Below are positions 24,696 through 37,951 of a DNA stretch of 64,000 bases, piece by piece (position 1 is the stretch's first letter; every line of letters begins with the position of its first letter). A model generated the notes under the pieces. It was not told the origin of the DNA. It was given only the letters and a program-made list of their open reading frames with translations, and made no database searches. The DNA comes from Viridothelium virens (lineage: Eukaryota > Ascomycota > Dothideomycetes > Trypetheliales > Trypetheliaceae), in contig ML991771.1 of NCBI GenBank assembly GCA_010094025.1, positions 806,001 to 870,000 on the forward strand, written 5' to 3'. A program made the position numbers and the translations under genes.

Positions 24696-26215
24696 CTAGT
24701 CATCTCCGTTTGACCGGCCAAGGCGACTATTATCCTCAACCAAACTGCCCATATATTAGCCGAAACACTCTCGGTAGAAGCCCGTTAGCTATCGGGAGGA
24801 AATAGCACACTCACGAGTATTGTTTCACCATGGTTCCCTCTCCTCCACTCTCAAGGTCAATGTTGAAGACAAAATAATTTCCTTCACTCGTGACTACCAT
24901 AACCTGCGGACCGTTGCTGCTCATCGCAACGACCGTCTTGATGGAACTGGCGCCCGAAGTGGACCTTGGTATCTTGACCCATGCAAAGTCCCGTTGTGGT
25001 TCCCATATCTCTGTAACTGCACTGGGCATATAGCCGCCTACCGCCGCTGCCACGCTTCCTCCAATGTTCTGCGATGTTCTCCGCAGCACGCTCATGAAGG
25101 TGGGGTTCTTCTGTGGTCTTGGCCCATTCCCTGCCTCGCTTTGACCGAGATAATTGCTCTCCCCTTGGTCTTCACTGCTGGGACTAAGGCTACGATCTCG
25201 CGAGCTCCGTGAAATTCCGGCCGGTGATGTGGGCGGTGATGCGGACACAGCACTAGATGGGCGAGCCGTTTGTGCTGACAGGCGGAAAACGTGGACGGTC
25301 TCGGTGGCAGAGGACACGCAAAGGAGGGTTGAGGTGGTGTTGAACGACATGCTGTATATCCTCGAAGGCATGGACCCTCTTCTAAATTGATATAGTTTCT
25401 GGGCCTCGGGCACCGAAAAGACTCGTATTATCGTCCCTTTCTCTGACGCTGTTGCTAGGAGGGTGCCGTCGTTGTTGAGTGCAATGTGCGATAGCGGCGT
25501 GGCATGCGCTTCAATGATGTTGACCTGTTCTAGTTTTGTCGCATCATATAGCATGACGTCGCCACTTGTTGGTGCTGGGCGATTGGCATTTGGTGGAGCG
25601 TGTGGGGGAAGTTCGTAGGTAGGGGACGCTACTTTCTTTGAGACCGGATACGCGAGGTAGTTGCTTTCTGAGGATGGAGAAAGGGCGCAGATTGCTAATA
25701 TAGCGTTAACGTTGGACAGCATCTCTGTGGGCGAGTTTGAATTACCATGATTGTTTGGAGCACTTTCGATGGTCGCGAGTAGATTCATGTTACTGATATC
25801 ATAAAGATATATTTGATCTTCCAACACAACCACAAGGCGCTTGCGATTCAGGCGAACAGCCAGAATCATGGTAGGAAAGGTCAGCTCGCATATCGTCGAT
25901 TGCCTCTTTTTGCCGTCAATGTCCCATGCCTATAACAAATGCAATAGTGCACCCACTTTAGTATTTTGTATGCGTAGTAATCGAGGCGAAAGGATCAGGG
26001 CTACGAGAGAAGTCGAGAACAACATTTCAATAATAGAGACATCGCCTTCGAACGTCTCGAATAATTTGGAAAAAGGATCCGTGGAGTACAGTCGAAAGCC
26101 TCTAGCCGTGCCTGTCATGTGAGTTAATCGCCAACCTTGTCGATTTGTATAGCTCTCGCGTACCGACGGCGAGCAGGCTGTAATCTTGATTAAACGTCAC
26201 AAAGTTGAGCGCCAT
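24696..26215 (-). CDS. ATG18: Autophagy PROPPIN WD40 protein ATG18
   Basis: Four exons on the minus strand, 26215-26164, 26111-25957, 25905-24815 and 24744-24696, give 448 residues. It begins [18 protein letters not shown] and contains the PROPPIN signature FRRG at residues 243-246, which together with flanking blades binds PI3P and PI(3,5)P2. A long Ser/Pro-rich loop (about residues 285-345) in the sixth blade is the expected membrane-insertion loop. The last exon restores KQYSLVEDN at the C-terminus, as in family members. ATG18 acts with ATG2 in phagophore growth and in vacuole morphology. Introns are 52, 51 and 70 nt. Divergent from TYW4. Confidence 0.93.
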
Positions 26216-26728
26216 GATAGAGATTTCCGTAGCGAGACAAAAATGGGATCAGGAGCTTATGTAGCGGTCGAGAGCAAGACGGGCAAAGGCTCGAGTCACG
26301 GCCGTTGCTTGGGTCTTGTGTGTAGATACATTGAAACTTTTGTACGGCCGAGCATCAACTTTGGTCTCTCAGGTAGGGTGATGTAGTCTGAGCAAGTTGA
26401 AGGACGAGGAGGGAGGTGGGCAGCTGTAGGCTGCCAGTCTGCGGAGCTCACACCCTTTCGTAGTTGTACGCAGCAGCGCGGCGACATCACCGATTACGCA
26501 CAGACCCGGGTGGACGCTAGACCAATTTTTAAGGTTATTGAGATGCGATCGTTTACACCAAACGGCCCTGGAACCTTGCCCTGTGGTTTGTTTCAGCCAA
26601 AGCGTGCCGAAACATAGCCAATTAATCTCTAGAATCACTCCTGCAAGCAATGAAGCTTACCCTTTCAAGGAGAGCAGAAGAGGCGATAGTTCTTAAATCA
26701 CTGCCCTGGCGACCCTGCTCTGTCCGAT
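26216..26728. promoter_or_regulatory. Divergent promoter region of ATG18 and TYW4
   Basis: 513 bases lie between two outward-facing start codons, with no coding potential of their own. Inferred from arrangement; no known operator is recognised. Confidence 0.5.
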
Positions 26729-29700
26729 ATGGGAGCCGAAAGCAAGTCTCTGAGGGCAACTTACGATGCGTCGCAAAGACGCGATGACGCGGTCATGGAG
26801 GTGAGTCTACAGGTAAGCTAAACTTGAGGTCCTTTTAATATCTTCTTAGACGAACAATAGCTGTATTGTATCCAAAAGAAGTGTCGAGAAACTCTACCGC
26901 TCCGACGAACCAGAATTCTTTCGTTATTTTGTGAAAAAGTTTCAGCGAAGGTCTCCTCTTATCAATCGCGGCTACTGGCTACGTATGAAAGCCATAGAGC
27001 ATGTAATACTAAGCTTTCTCAATGCACCTTCGACCAAGCATAAGCTGGTCATCAATCTTGGCTGTGGATAGTGAGTGGGACGGGATCCTTATGTTCAGAC
27101 CTGAGCTTATGATTGGTCTTTGCCAGCGATCCTCTTCCTTTCCGTTTCTTGAGTTCATACCCAGATATCTGCCAGAACACTACTTTCGTTGATGTCGACT
27201 TCCCTCCACTCATCATGAGGAAACGGGAGATTATCGACAACACAGCTCCGCTTTGTGAGACATTGGAAGATTTGGATACGGTCAACCCCCAGTATCCCAT
27301 TCTGCTCAGATCACGTAGGTACCTGGCTCTCGGCTGTGACATGAAACGCGTTGATGGTCTTACAAATGTACTCGAGCATGAACTTCATATCAGAGAAAGT
27401 TCCGTCTTATTTCTCGCAGAGGTAGCAATTACTTATATGGAGTCAAAGGACGCAGACTCTGTGATCAACTGGGCGAGCCAATTTGATGATGGTAGGTTCA
27501 AAGATCTGCCGGTTGCGACACACCAGTGCCCGATCCTTACTAAGTTATGTACAGCTCGCTTTTGCTTGCTTGAACAGCATTTACCCTCCGGACCAAATCA
27601 TCCGTTTGCGCATACGATGCTAGAACATTTCAAGAAGCTACAAAGTCCGTTGCTAGTCCTACGCAAATATCCACAGATACAAGACCAGCAAATTCGTTTC
27701 CTTCAGAATGGCTGGTCGAGAGTTGACATCACCGATCTTTGGAGTCTATGGAGTCATGATGACTTTCTGAAGCCCAATGAGAGGCGCAGCCTAGATTCAA
27801 TCGAGCCATTCGATGAGTGGGAAGAATTTGCACTCTTTGGCGGACATTACTTCTTACTTGTTGCTACAAGTGCGTCAAAGGATATTGAGAGAAGTCCACT
27901 CTTTCCAGCATCTCTAGCATCCCATATATCCACTTCATTGAATTGTCACGACGCGAAACTCCTCTACACAGCCTATCCAAATGGACAGCATTATCGTCGA
28001 TTTGGAGCTGCTATGATGATCAAACGGGAAGAGCAGGTCCCTAACCTTGTGGGCTTTCACGGGGGCATGGGCCAGAAGACAAGACTTACAACTTGCCACA
28101 TACATGCAGATTTGAACCTTTCGGATCAGTTCAAAGGACCTCCAACAGAAGCCAGAATGAACCATACCATTACCCGTCATCGAGATTCGAGGTATTTGCT
28201 TGTCGGAGGAAGATCTTCTCCTGATAAAGCTCAAGGATCTTGCTGGTTACAGGAAGACGGGCACTGGCAAGAAGTGGACAGCCTTTTTCCAGGCCGATAC
28301 AGGCACTGCGCTGGCCAGGTAGGGCTGCAATTTCTAGTGTCTGGAGCACAAACTCGCCTTGATGGCGTTCTTACATATGGAGGTAGAACTAGCGACGGCA
28401 ACGTACTTGGAGAATGGATGTTCTGGGATGGCCAAAATGGTTGGCAAAAGGTTCAACCAACCAACGAGACGCCAGAGCCAAGATTTGGAGCCTCTATGTT
28501 GTCTTTGGCTGAAGCAAATCGGCCTTGTGGGTATGTGACAGGGGGCATGCGATCGGACGGAACAGTAATTGAAGACCTTTGGAAATGGGAGCTTATCTAT
28601 GAAGAGGGCCTAAGGATTGTCTGCCGGAATTTGTCCAGCTACGTTGACAGTATTGAATCGAGAAGTATCTTTGGAAGATTCGGGGCAGCTCTAGTAATGT
28701 CAGAATGGGGCGTGCTATTGGTAGGGGGCGTAACGAACGGACTACCGCTTCGGCAAGAGGATGAAGTCCTAATCTTCGAAGAAAACCCCAAGTATCCAGA
28801 ACTGCTATCGCTCTCGAGACTACGACTGGAAGCGTGTGGTCCACGTCCATTGTTGATCGGCTTTGGGGCTACGACTGTGCAAGACCACAGTGTCATTGTC
28901 TTAGGCGGCGGAGCAACTTGTTTCTCTTTTGGAACGTATTGGAACGCCGGCTGTTATACTCTTACGAATGACGAAGAGTTGTACAACGCACTGTGGCATA
29001 TTGATAAGCCCACCTTAGAGGGTCTTACGAATAAGCGCGATAAAGAGGGCTCTGGAGCTTCGACTTCTCGAAAAGATATGGTTCAGAGTGGTGCACTCGA
29101 AAAAGCTGAAGAGCAGCACAGATTTTCGCTCCTCCCTGCACAGCTACCGGAGCCCGTGCAAATACGTAGAGTATCCATCGCATCAAAGTCAGACTTTGAC
29201 CGACTCGTTGCGCAGGCTCAGCCAGTTATACTTGAGCATCTTCCGCTTGGCCCCTGCGTTGCGAAATGGGAGCCAAGCTATCTCAAAGAGAAGATAGGTT
29301 CGGGAAGAACTGTCATCGTCCATTCTTCGCCATCGGACCACATGACTTTTCAGAGTAAGAACTTTTCTTACGTCACCATGCCATTTGAAGAATTTATGGA
29401 TCGTGTAGAAAGTGGGGAAAGACTGTATCTCCGTGCCTTGTCCAGCAATAAGCCCACAAAACAGGCGACGAATTTACAAGAGGATTATCCTGAAATTGCG
29501 ACCGACTTCCACTTGCCGTCGGAATTTAGCCTGGTTCACTCCCAAATGCATAGTTCTCCTTTGAGGATATCAGGACCGGTTTCCATGTGGCTCCATTACG
29601 ATGTTATGGCCAATGTACTTTGCCAAATCAAAGGTAAGAAGCGGCTGATGCTCTATCCTCCGACTGATGTAGGACATTTCAACCTTGCGCCAGGTGCCTC

Positions 29701-30067
29701 AAGTTCAGAGATCAATGTATTTCAGGCGGACGGGTCGACTCATCCATCTCTGGCTCGGACACACCCCCATGAGGTGATGCTGAAGCCAGGAGAGGCTCTG
29801 TACATTCCAGCTCTTTGGCTGCATGCTGCAACTCCTACCGAGGGATTAAGCATCGCGGTGAATGTATTCTTCCGAAATCTGGAGCAAGGCTACGCTATCG
29901 GACGGGACGTCTATGGCAACAGAGACCTCGCGGCGTATGAGAAAGGAAGACAGGAGATCAACAAAATATTCAAATCGTTCAGCGAGTTACCTCAGGATAT
30001 CCGGGGCTTCTATCTGCAACGACTTTCAGATGAGTTAAAAATACTGGTTGAGGATATGACACGATGA
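26729..30067 (+). CDS. PPM2: tRNA wybutosine-synthesizing protein 4 (methyltransferase-Kelch-JmjC)
   Basis: Exons 26729-26800, 26850-27070 and 27127-30067 give about 1077 residues. The N-terminal third is a leucine-carboxyl-methyltransferase-type domain ([34 protein letters not shown], the SAM site VINLGCGYDPLPFR, and VDVDFP). The middle holds Kelch-type repeats ([44 protein letters not shown]). The C-terminal domain is JmjC-like, with the HYD motif near residue 921, [11 protein letters not shown], and the distal His in [11 protein letters not shown]. This order is unique to TYW4/PPM2, which methylates and methoxycarbonylates the wybutosine base at position 37 of tRNA-Phe. Length fits fungal orthologues. 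The gene looks whole. Confidence 0.93.
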
Positions 30068-31655
30068 AAGTCACCTTGAACGTCTGGAGCAACAATTGTG
30101 CCTTCACGCAGACTTTCAATCAGAAACCTCAAACCTGTAGCCGACAGTGGGTGTTTTTTCGCAGCCAGCAGGGGGTTATGGTATATCTGCTAAAAATACT
30201 TAGCATGGGAATATACTAGAGAATGCTTAACGCGGAATCCTTGCATCGCTTGCATCTGCGCTGTGAATTGACCCCAATTCCTAGCGAACTTGGGTGTTTG
30301 AATGAATGACAAGTGGTCTTTCCGTCTCGAAGTAGTTGAACATCGGCCATGAGCGATGTGAGAGTGGTACGATCAGCAAATGGGACGCTTGGACGTGTAA
30401 GGTTGGTGCGTCCAATAAATGGCGAGGTGGCGGAAACCCCGGATTTACTAAAACCCCACTTGAAGCGCACATTAGCGGCGGCGGCAGTAAACGACGGCGT
30501 CTTTAATAGTTGCCGCAATATGACCGGATGAACTACAGACTGGGACTTACCAAACGTCTTGTGTGTGTGCGAGCACAGGAGCGTTCGTGTATCTAGCCGT
30601 CGAGCAATGCGGACAGTGTCTGTGGGAGACTCGACAGAGGTGGGTCTGACACTTCGGGAAGGAAGGGGGCAGTATAGGGCAAGAACCAGTGAAAGGGCCG
30701 CGCAACGGGAGTTTCGATCAAAGATAAGCCCAGACCCTGGCTCTCCCACCACTCAATGCGCTCTTACACCCTTAGCTGCGCATCCACACCCCAGCCTTAG
30801 GGCTTTGGTGGGCCTGAAAGTTTCAGTCGACGTTCCTCATGCAATGCCTCTTGGCACCGAGCCGGCCAGCAGTCGCCGTGCTGGCCGGCTGGATATGTCA
30901 ATTGGAGAGAAAGGGGATTAGAGCGGTCGCTCAGACAGAATGATATTTCGTGGATTGCGAGACGGTAGGCCAGACGCAGAGGTGCAGAGGGGTCAATAGT
31001 GCACAGGATTGATCGCCGGGGCTGGCGGGAGGAGTTTCCGCGAGCTTGGGGCAACGCACATCTGAGCGGCGGGGACGCGCGACAACAGAGCCCACCAAGC
31101 CCACCAAGCCCTCCAAGCCCACCAGGCCCCATCACGCCCCCGGACTGGCCCATCTCGTCTGCACTCCGGCACTGCTGCACTCCTCGCCCATCGCCCACCA
31201 TGTCTGTCTGATCCGCGTGGCCCTCGTTCAGGCGCCTCTTCACCTTCCTCTTCCCTCCTCTTCTTTCGTGACTTTCTCGAATCCCACATTCTATCCCACT
31301 CCAATTGACCCATTCTGCGACCACTCCGTGCACCCTGCCGTCGCCCGTTGCACAACAGCGAGCTCGTTATCACGCATACTCGAATATATCCCAGACACTG
31401 CCTTCCACCACGGGCGCGGTACTCCGCGCTATCTCCCTGCACCCGTCCGCCTGAACAACCTTCCTTCGATCGTTTCAAACTTTCTCCAGTCCTGCCTCGC
31501 TCTTAATTGAACGCTCTCAGCTCTTCTTCGACGCTTGACGCCCATCACCTTTACCTCTCCTCACTTGCTCGCTCTTCACGACACATCCCCATCCCCATTC
31601 ACTGTGATCTGCTCTCTTCTTCCGACCTATTACCCCATATCCCTTGATCTATACG
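30068..31655. other. Intergenic region and long pyrimidine-rich leader of PPS1
   Basis: No gene is supported. From about 31080 to 31655 the + strand is very rich in C and T, typical of a fungal promoter and leader. A CCACCAAGC/CCTCCAAGC tandem (31090-31125) is a short imperfect repeat. Open frames on both strands here follow from base bias. Confidence 0.55.
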
Positions 31656-34214
31656 ATGGCGACTATATTTGAAAGAGTGCAGGATGTGCCAGCACGATCA
31701 GCAACCCCTCCCCCGCATCTGTCTCTGAACACCTCATCTCGAGGGACGCCTGCTCCTGTGCCGAACAAGCATATTCCCATCTGCTCTCCTGGACCACGGC
31801 CGGTTGGGAGGCCTGATACCCCTCCTGCCTCTCCTCCTTCTGCAACATCCATCATCGAAACCTCGTCTCTCCTCTTTCCTCCAGACGCATACCCCAAGCT
31901 CTCCAACGATCCACCTATCTATTCCCTCACTGCCTCAAATCTCGCCGCCGCCCTCGAACATACCTCCACGCAGCCCCTTCCCGACCCACGCCAAGTTTTC
32001 CCTTGGCTACACGGCCTCCACGCCGACAATCAAATCCAGCTCGCCTTCTTCACCGCGCGCCGGAAGTCGCTACGTCGTGCTCCAAAATGCATCCGCGGCA
32101 TTACAATCGTGAAAGCTGGAGGTGACCTCTCAACCTCCAAACTCAAGGGCTCGATTGGCCCCGACGAGCTGCTCCACTGCGCTCGAACTTCGAGCCCGCA
32201 AAGTCCAAGAAGTCCGAGGAGTGAGGAAAGGGAGGAAGAGGAAATGGCCAATTTTTTGGAGATCGATCCAAGGGATGGATTTGGAGTAAGGAATTTTCAG
32301 ATTCAAGCATGTAAGATGGCGACGGTATCGGACATCGTGGTTTATGGGGACGAGGCGGTTGACAGAGAGGAAATACAGTTGTTAGCTGGAAAGATTGCAA
32401 GGGCTCAGAGGGCATGGAGGGAGAAGAGTGAGACGGTTTCATTCTCGGGGGAGCACATCTTTAATACGTTTGTGGTGACTGGTAAGAGGATTCGTAAGGC
32501 TGGCCAGCATGAGCGTGCTAATTGCGATGCAGACCCCTTTTCGAGATTTGAGGAAGCGCACAAGGACATTGTTGCCATAGATTCTCAAGGAAACATGACC
32601 GGAAAAGTCATGGACTTCTGTAGGTCCTTCGCGGTCGACATGGTTCCTCTAGTCTCCTAATTGCGCAACAGTCCATCGCGAGCGCCTTGAAATGTGCGAG
32701 ATGTCCAAGGCCACCGAAATCAGTCCCAACGTCTTCTTGGGCCCGACTCCCGATCCCACGTTTGACCCGTCAGATGGCGACTCTAATTACGACTTTCTGA
32801 TCGAAGCTTCCGATTTGGCGCAAATACCAGATACAAATACCCTTCAGACGCTCGAAAGCCTACTCGACGAGCCCGATCATGGCGTAATCCAGTTGGAGTT
32901 CCCGTCCTCTGGAAGCATCATGCCACCGAAGTGGTTGCATGCCGAAGTTGACGGCCTCCTCGACACATGCCGCTGGATTTACAACCTCGCCAATCCGTCT
33001 GCTGCCACTCCTCCGGCCTCTTCTCCCGTCTCCCCGACCACAATTCCCGCCTCCACCGAGATCCTCCGCGACGCTGATGGCGACAGCATCATGCTCTCCA
33101 GCCCAGCCTCCGTCTTCCTTCCTCCAGTCAAATCCTCCCCTCGGCCTCGCAAAATCCTCATCCACTGTTCCGATGGCTACACTGAGTCTACCCTCCTCGC
33201 CCTAGCCTATTATATGTACGCTCACGGCGTCCCGACCCATGCCGCCTGGCTGCAACTCCATCGTGACCGACAGCGCAATTTCTTCGCCTACCCTTCTGAC
33301 GTTACCCTATTGAGCTCAATTCAGCCGCGCATTCTGCAAGAGTCACCCGTCTGCTCCCCATCTCCACTCAACCGTGTCGATAGCCTGCTTGGCAGTTGTG
33401 CGACTGCGAGCGTTGGACTCGACATTGAGCGGCTGACTGAGGAGCCCGCCTGGCTGTCGCGGATGGATGGCAGCTTACCGTCGCGGATCCTTCCGTATAT
33501 GTACTTGGGTAACCTGGGCCATGCGAACAATCCCCAGTTGTTGAAGGAGTTGGGGATCGGAAGAATCTTAAGCGTTGGCGAGCCAGTCAATTGGCGAGGA
33601 GAGATGGAGAGCTTGGCCAGCGGGGAGGTCGGCCCAGGGGGGTGGAGGAAGGAGGATCTGTTGTTCATTGATCGGGTGCAGGACAATGGTGTAGATCCGT
33701 TGACGGAGGAGTTTGGTCGGTGCTTGGAGTTTATTGGTACGTGTTGCGACTCTTTGCTGTCTTCCATGGGATTTCTCTTGGAAGCGGGCAATCATCAGCA
33801 GAAGTGACTAATGCTGTGTGGCAGAACAAGGGAAGAAAGACGGGACCGCAACGCTAGTCCACTGCCGCGTCGGCGTCTCACGCTCAGCCACTATCTGCAT
33901 CGCCGAAGTGATGAACGAGACGGGGCTTTCTTTTCCGCGTGCGTACTGTTTTGTGAGGGCACGCCGATTGAACGTCATTATTCAGCCACATTTGCGATTC
34001 TGGTAAGTCTGTCGCTATTCTTTCCTTCTTTCCAATTAAGTCTGGGATCGATGCGCTTCGAACGCGGACTAACGTGGTGTACACCAGTTATGAGCTCCTG
34101 AAATGGGAGGAATACCAACATCAGCGTCGTGGTGAGCCCGTTAGACGGGAGCTGGAATGGGCGACGATTGCAAGGGAGATCGCGTTGATGAACAAGCCGT
34201 ATTCACGGCAATGA
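31656..34214 (+). CDS. PPS1: Dual-specificity protein phosphatase PPS1
   Basis: Exons 31656-32481, 32533-32619, 32672-33736, 33825-34002 and 34088-34214 give 760 residues. The catalytic loop HCRVGVSR (Cys673) lies near the C-terminus, within a DSP domain that begins around LPSRILPYMYLGNLGHANNP. The long N-terminal half contains the PPS1-specific segments FEEAHKDIVAIDSQGNMTG and MSKATEISPNVFLGPTPDP, and a second, degenerate phosphatase-like segment at ILIHCSDGYTEST. Yeast Pps1 acts at the S phase/checkpoint boundary and can dephosphorylate Tyr, Ser and Thr. The first intron (51 nt) is a multiple of three without a stop, so its retention would add 17 residues. The family alignment supports splicing. 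Confidence 0.92.
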
Positions 34215-36053
34215 AATGAAACTTTCTTTACGAGTATGTGACGATGGAATGACGAAAGAGCATTGGCACTCGTTTATATCACGCATTGGTCCCGGATTGA
34301 ATCGTCGGAACGGATGATGCGATGATGGCGTTTATGGGAAGTCATCCATGCGGAGATCTAGAACTCTACTGGCTCCTCTCTTCCCTTTTGAAGGGGGTCA
34401 TGACATGTGTTGATGTGTTGATGATGGCCTGTATGAACCATTTCGGCGGGACCGGTTTGGGGAAATTTCTCTGTTTTTCTCCGGAAGAGAGAAAAGTTCG
34501 ATTTTCACCCTTTCTATTTCTCATGCTATGTCTTTGCACTTTCTGAATCCGTGTTTTCCTAGGTACCTGCATACGGCCCTTTGCAATTTGCCACAATACG
34601 AAGGTTTTTTAATTTGACTGGTTTCCTCTTGAGCACTGTTAAATGATGACTTGTAGTATGAAGGAGTGCTTTGATTGCGCATTATGCCATTCTAGTCCAG
34701 GCAGATTTCACCACGAGTATGAAGTGACAATATGAAAAAAGCTAAGGACTAGAGTTCCGATCAAGTTAGGAATTAATAGGAATCAGTGCTGGTTCTCATG
34801 GAAGATGACCCGCGCTGAAGTGTTCGTTTGCGCTGAAAGGAAGAGGACCAGGCATGCCGGGGGTTGAATGGCATTTGCTCGTTGAGGACTGGATGAGCTC
34901 GTCGGTCTTACATGCATTTCCTCTTGCGTTTACCCTCGCGAGATTACGCCTCTTGATCCATCGTCGGATGGCTGTGCAGTGAGCTTTTTCTCACCGTTTT
35001 CTCTTTTGTTCCTTTTGTGGCGAGTCTTCATGACGAAGGAATAGGACTGAGCCACTTGATCCAAAGGCAGCAGAGGTGATAGCCCCAGAACAGGTACGGC
35101 AATGATATCCAGGAACAGCGCACTTGGCAGGCAACGAGGCAGCAATTTGCGGGGGAATAAGCAGGTGGAGCTTCCCGAGGAGAGATTAAGCCTGTGGCGC
35201 ACACGTTGTTGTGGCTTGGCGAGGCTCACCGAATCATACGGTACAGCCAATGGCGGATTTTCTCTCTCGGTGAAAGTCTCGACTAGTGCATCAGGCACAG
35301 CAAGAAGAAAGCAAGACTGGTTGGACCTAGGTGGAAATATGGCTTGGCATACGTCTCAGATCTAATGTAGCGTGGTCGACCTTGATTTGGCGCACACCGT
35401 CATGACCGTAGGCGTATGCAAGCTTACGACCCACGCCCACGTCCGTCCTCATAGACGTCGTATTGGGGCATATCTTGCGAGACGACATCTCTGACGGACA
35501 AAAACCAACTTCGGCCGTTTCGCACTCATCAAACCGAATCAGCCTTCCGCTCAAAGCTTCAGCTTTTTTATTCTGTCGACCACCACAGCCAGCCTCCCAG
35601 TCGATCGCGGGCTTGGCATAATAGAATAGCGCGCGCCTACCCCTGATCCCTTGCTGCAGGTGGTCACTGCCCAGTTTTTACTCTGTTTGCCATATATGAC
35701 GGGGTAGCGACTTGCAGACCGACCTATCCTCCTTGCCACAGTCCTCTCAAAGCATTCTCACACCTCGCATCAGCTCTCCTGGGTCCTACGTATTCGGTGC
35801 GTTGCTACCTTCCGCGCTTGGGAATTGCCTCGGACGAGCGCATAAACAGCCACACATTCCGCGTCTGAGACGAGGGACACCAACGCCTATCAAACGCCTG
35901 TGTCTTCATTTTTCTTTCGGTACAACACCTGTCCTTGTCCCTCGGCCCTCTGCTCTAATTCTGCTCCGATTACGGGATTGGAGATCACTACAGTCGCAGC
36001 ATGCGTAAGGCTTCGTCCTGCTTTACTCAACACTCGTTCCTGCAATATTGACC
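34215..36053. other. 1.8 kb intergenic region upstream of the Ca2+/H+ exchanger
   Basis: No gene is recognised. An octamer GTGGCGCA at 35194-35201 fits the calcineurin/Crz1 response element consensus GNGGC(G/T)CA, about 850 bases upstream of the exchanger start. The last 350 bases are pyrimidine-rich leader. Confidence 0.5.
35194..35201 (+). promoter_or_regulatory. Possible Crz1/CDRE site
   Basis: The octamer matches GNGGC(G/T)CA. Vacuolar Ca2+ transporters are known targets of Crz1-type factors in yeast and aspergilli, so the position is suggestive. One match in 1.8 kb can easily arise by chance. Confidence 0.25.
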
Positions 36054-37951
36054 ATGTTCAAAATAGATTCCATCAAATACAAAGCGCGTAGTTTTGCCCG
36101 ACGACATAAGGGCGACTCTAATTTTAATCCATTTGCTCGAACATCCTCCCGCTCCGCAGCTCCAGACGAAGAAGAAGGTCTGCAACGAGCATGTTCCGAA
36201 GGTATCTTCCGATCCAGCGTCGAGACCGAGAGGTTCAGAAACAGTCAGGTCGAAAGACAAGATTTTGGTGGAGTTCCACATGCTAACACCGCTCCGCCTG
36301 CCTCAGCAACTTCCCCAACCTCGCCTTATGTGAATCCCCCATCTCATCCAAGCACGGAGGGTGAACCGTCCTCCTCCGAAGCCAATGGGAGTCCTATTGC
36401 CCCCAAGAGTACGGTCGATGCCGAAAAAGGGTCAACACGGAGAAGAATGGGTGGTCTCCTTGGAGAGAAGAATGATAACGAGAAAGAAGGAGAGTCTTCT
36501 GCAACCAAGGATACGGAAAAGAGGAAAAGTCGACCGATCACCATACAGAGCCAGATCCGTGCCACAGTCTTTGGCTCTTGGATTAACATTCTCCTGCTAG
36601 TAGTTCCGGCCGGTTTCGCAGTCAACTATGCACATCTCAACGGTGTCGTCATTTTCGTCGTCAATTTTATTGCAATCATTCCGCTGGCGGGGATGCTGAG
36701 TTACGCGACTGAGGAGCTGGCTTTGAGGGTTGGCGAAACCCTCGGCGGCCTTCTGAATGCGACTTTTGGGTAAGATGACAAACCGCACTTTCAAGCATTC
36801 TCACTGTCTAACCGTCTCTGTAGAAATGCCGTTGAACTTATTGTATCCATCATTGCCTTGGTTCAGAACCAGATTATCATTGTTCAGACATCCCTAATTG
36901 GCAGCATGCTTAGCAACCTCCTGCTGGTCATGGGCATGTGCTTTTTCTTTGGTGGCATAAATCGTCTCGAGCAGTACTTCAACATTACTGTGGCACAGAC
37001 AGCCGCCAGTTTACTCTCGCTCGCTGTTGGCGCCCTCCTCGTTCCGACCGTTTTTGATCAAGCCTCATTTGCCGGTACAGATCTTGACAGTGAGTCGGTC
37101 TCAACTAGTTTTGCCAGAAAGCCTTGTACTGATCCAACCAATAGCAAACTCGCCTCAGGTCGCCAGGATTTCTCGCGGTACTGCCATCATTCTGCTGGTC
37201 GTCTATGGCTGCTATCTCTTCTTCCAGCTTAGGACTCACGTTGATATGTACAACGAGCCATCCAAAAAATCTCCAAAGAAGAACAGCCATGTCGAAGAAG
37301 GTGCCATCAAAGCCGCCGTCGCCAAAGTCGGCGGGAGCGCAGCAGCCTCGGCTGGAGGCCAGCAACAACAAGAACGCTTGGATCAAAAGCCTGACGAAGA
37401 GGCGGAAGAGCCGCAACTCACTTTGATCGGCGCCATTGTCACCCTCTGCGCCTCCACTGTCCTCGTCGCATTCTGCGCTGAATTCATGACGTCCAGTATC
37501 AAGGATATTGCGGGATCGGTCTCAGAAGAATTTATTGGTCTGATTCTACTTCCAATCGTGGGCAACGCCGCGGAACATGCAACAGCACTTACGGTAGCAT
37601 GCAAAGACAAGATGGATCTGGCAATTGGAGTTGCGGTCGGCTCGAGCATGCAAATCGCACTGCTCGTACTTCCGCTCTCTGTCGTGTTGGGCTGGATCAT
37701 CGGGACGGACCCGGTCATGACGCTTGATTTTGACGGCTTCCAAATCGTGGTTTTGTTTGTGGCAATACTGTTGGTGAATTACCTCATTCAAGACGGTAAG
37801 AGCCATTGGTTGGAGGGCGCGTTGCTGATGGCGCTTTACCTGATAATAGCTGTGACTGCCTGGTACGTTCCAATGGCTCATGCGATTCTTTTAAATGTCA
37901 AAGCTAATGGTGTCATCCAGGTTCTATCCTACAAACCAGGAGGTTGCATAG
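36054..37951 (+). CDS. Vacuolar Ca2+/H+ exchanger, CAX/VCX1 family
   Basis: Exons 36054-36769, 36824-37089, 37145-37862 and 37921-37951 give 576 residues. The N-terminal 160 residues are polar and Ser-rich, the usual cytosolic regulatory region of fungal CAX proteins. The two alpha repeats carry the hallmark motifs [10 protein letters not shown] (rebuilt across intron 1) and [12 protein letters not shown], whose acidic residues bind the ion. About eleven hydrophobic helices can be counted. The last exon adds only ten residues (FYPTNQEVA), a family-typical end. CAX proteins move cytosolic Ca2+ into the vacuole in exchange for protons, opposing the release channel encoded at 7.7-11.4 kb. Confidence 0.93.

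Noticed and set aside
30216-30752. 178-codon minus-strand open frame
   Set aside because: No family resemblance, no splice partners and overlapping frames on the other strand. Likely chance.
30797-31478. Overlapping minus-strand frames rich in Gly and Arg
   Set aside because: They mirror the CT-rich leader of PPS1 and start without context; composition artefact.
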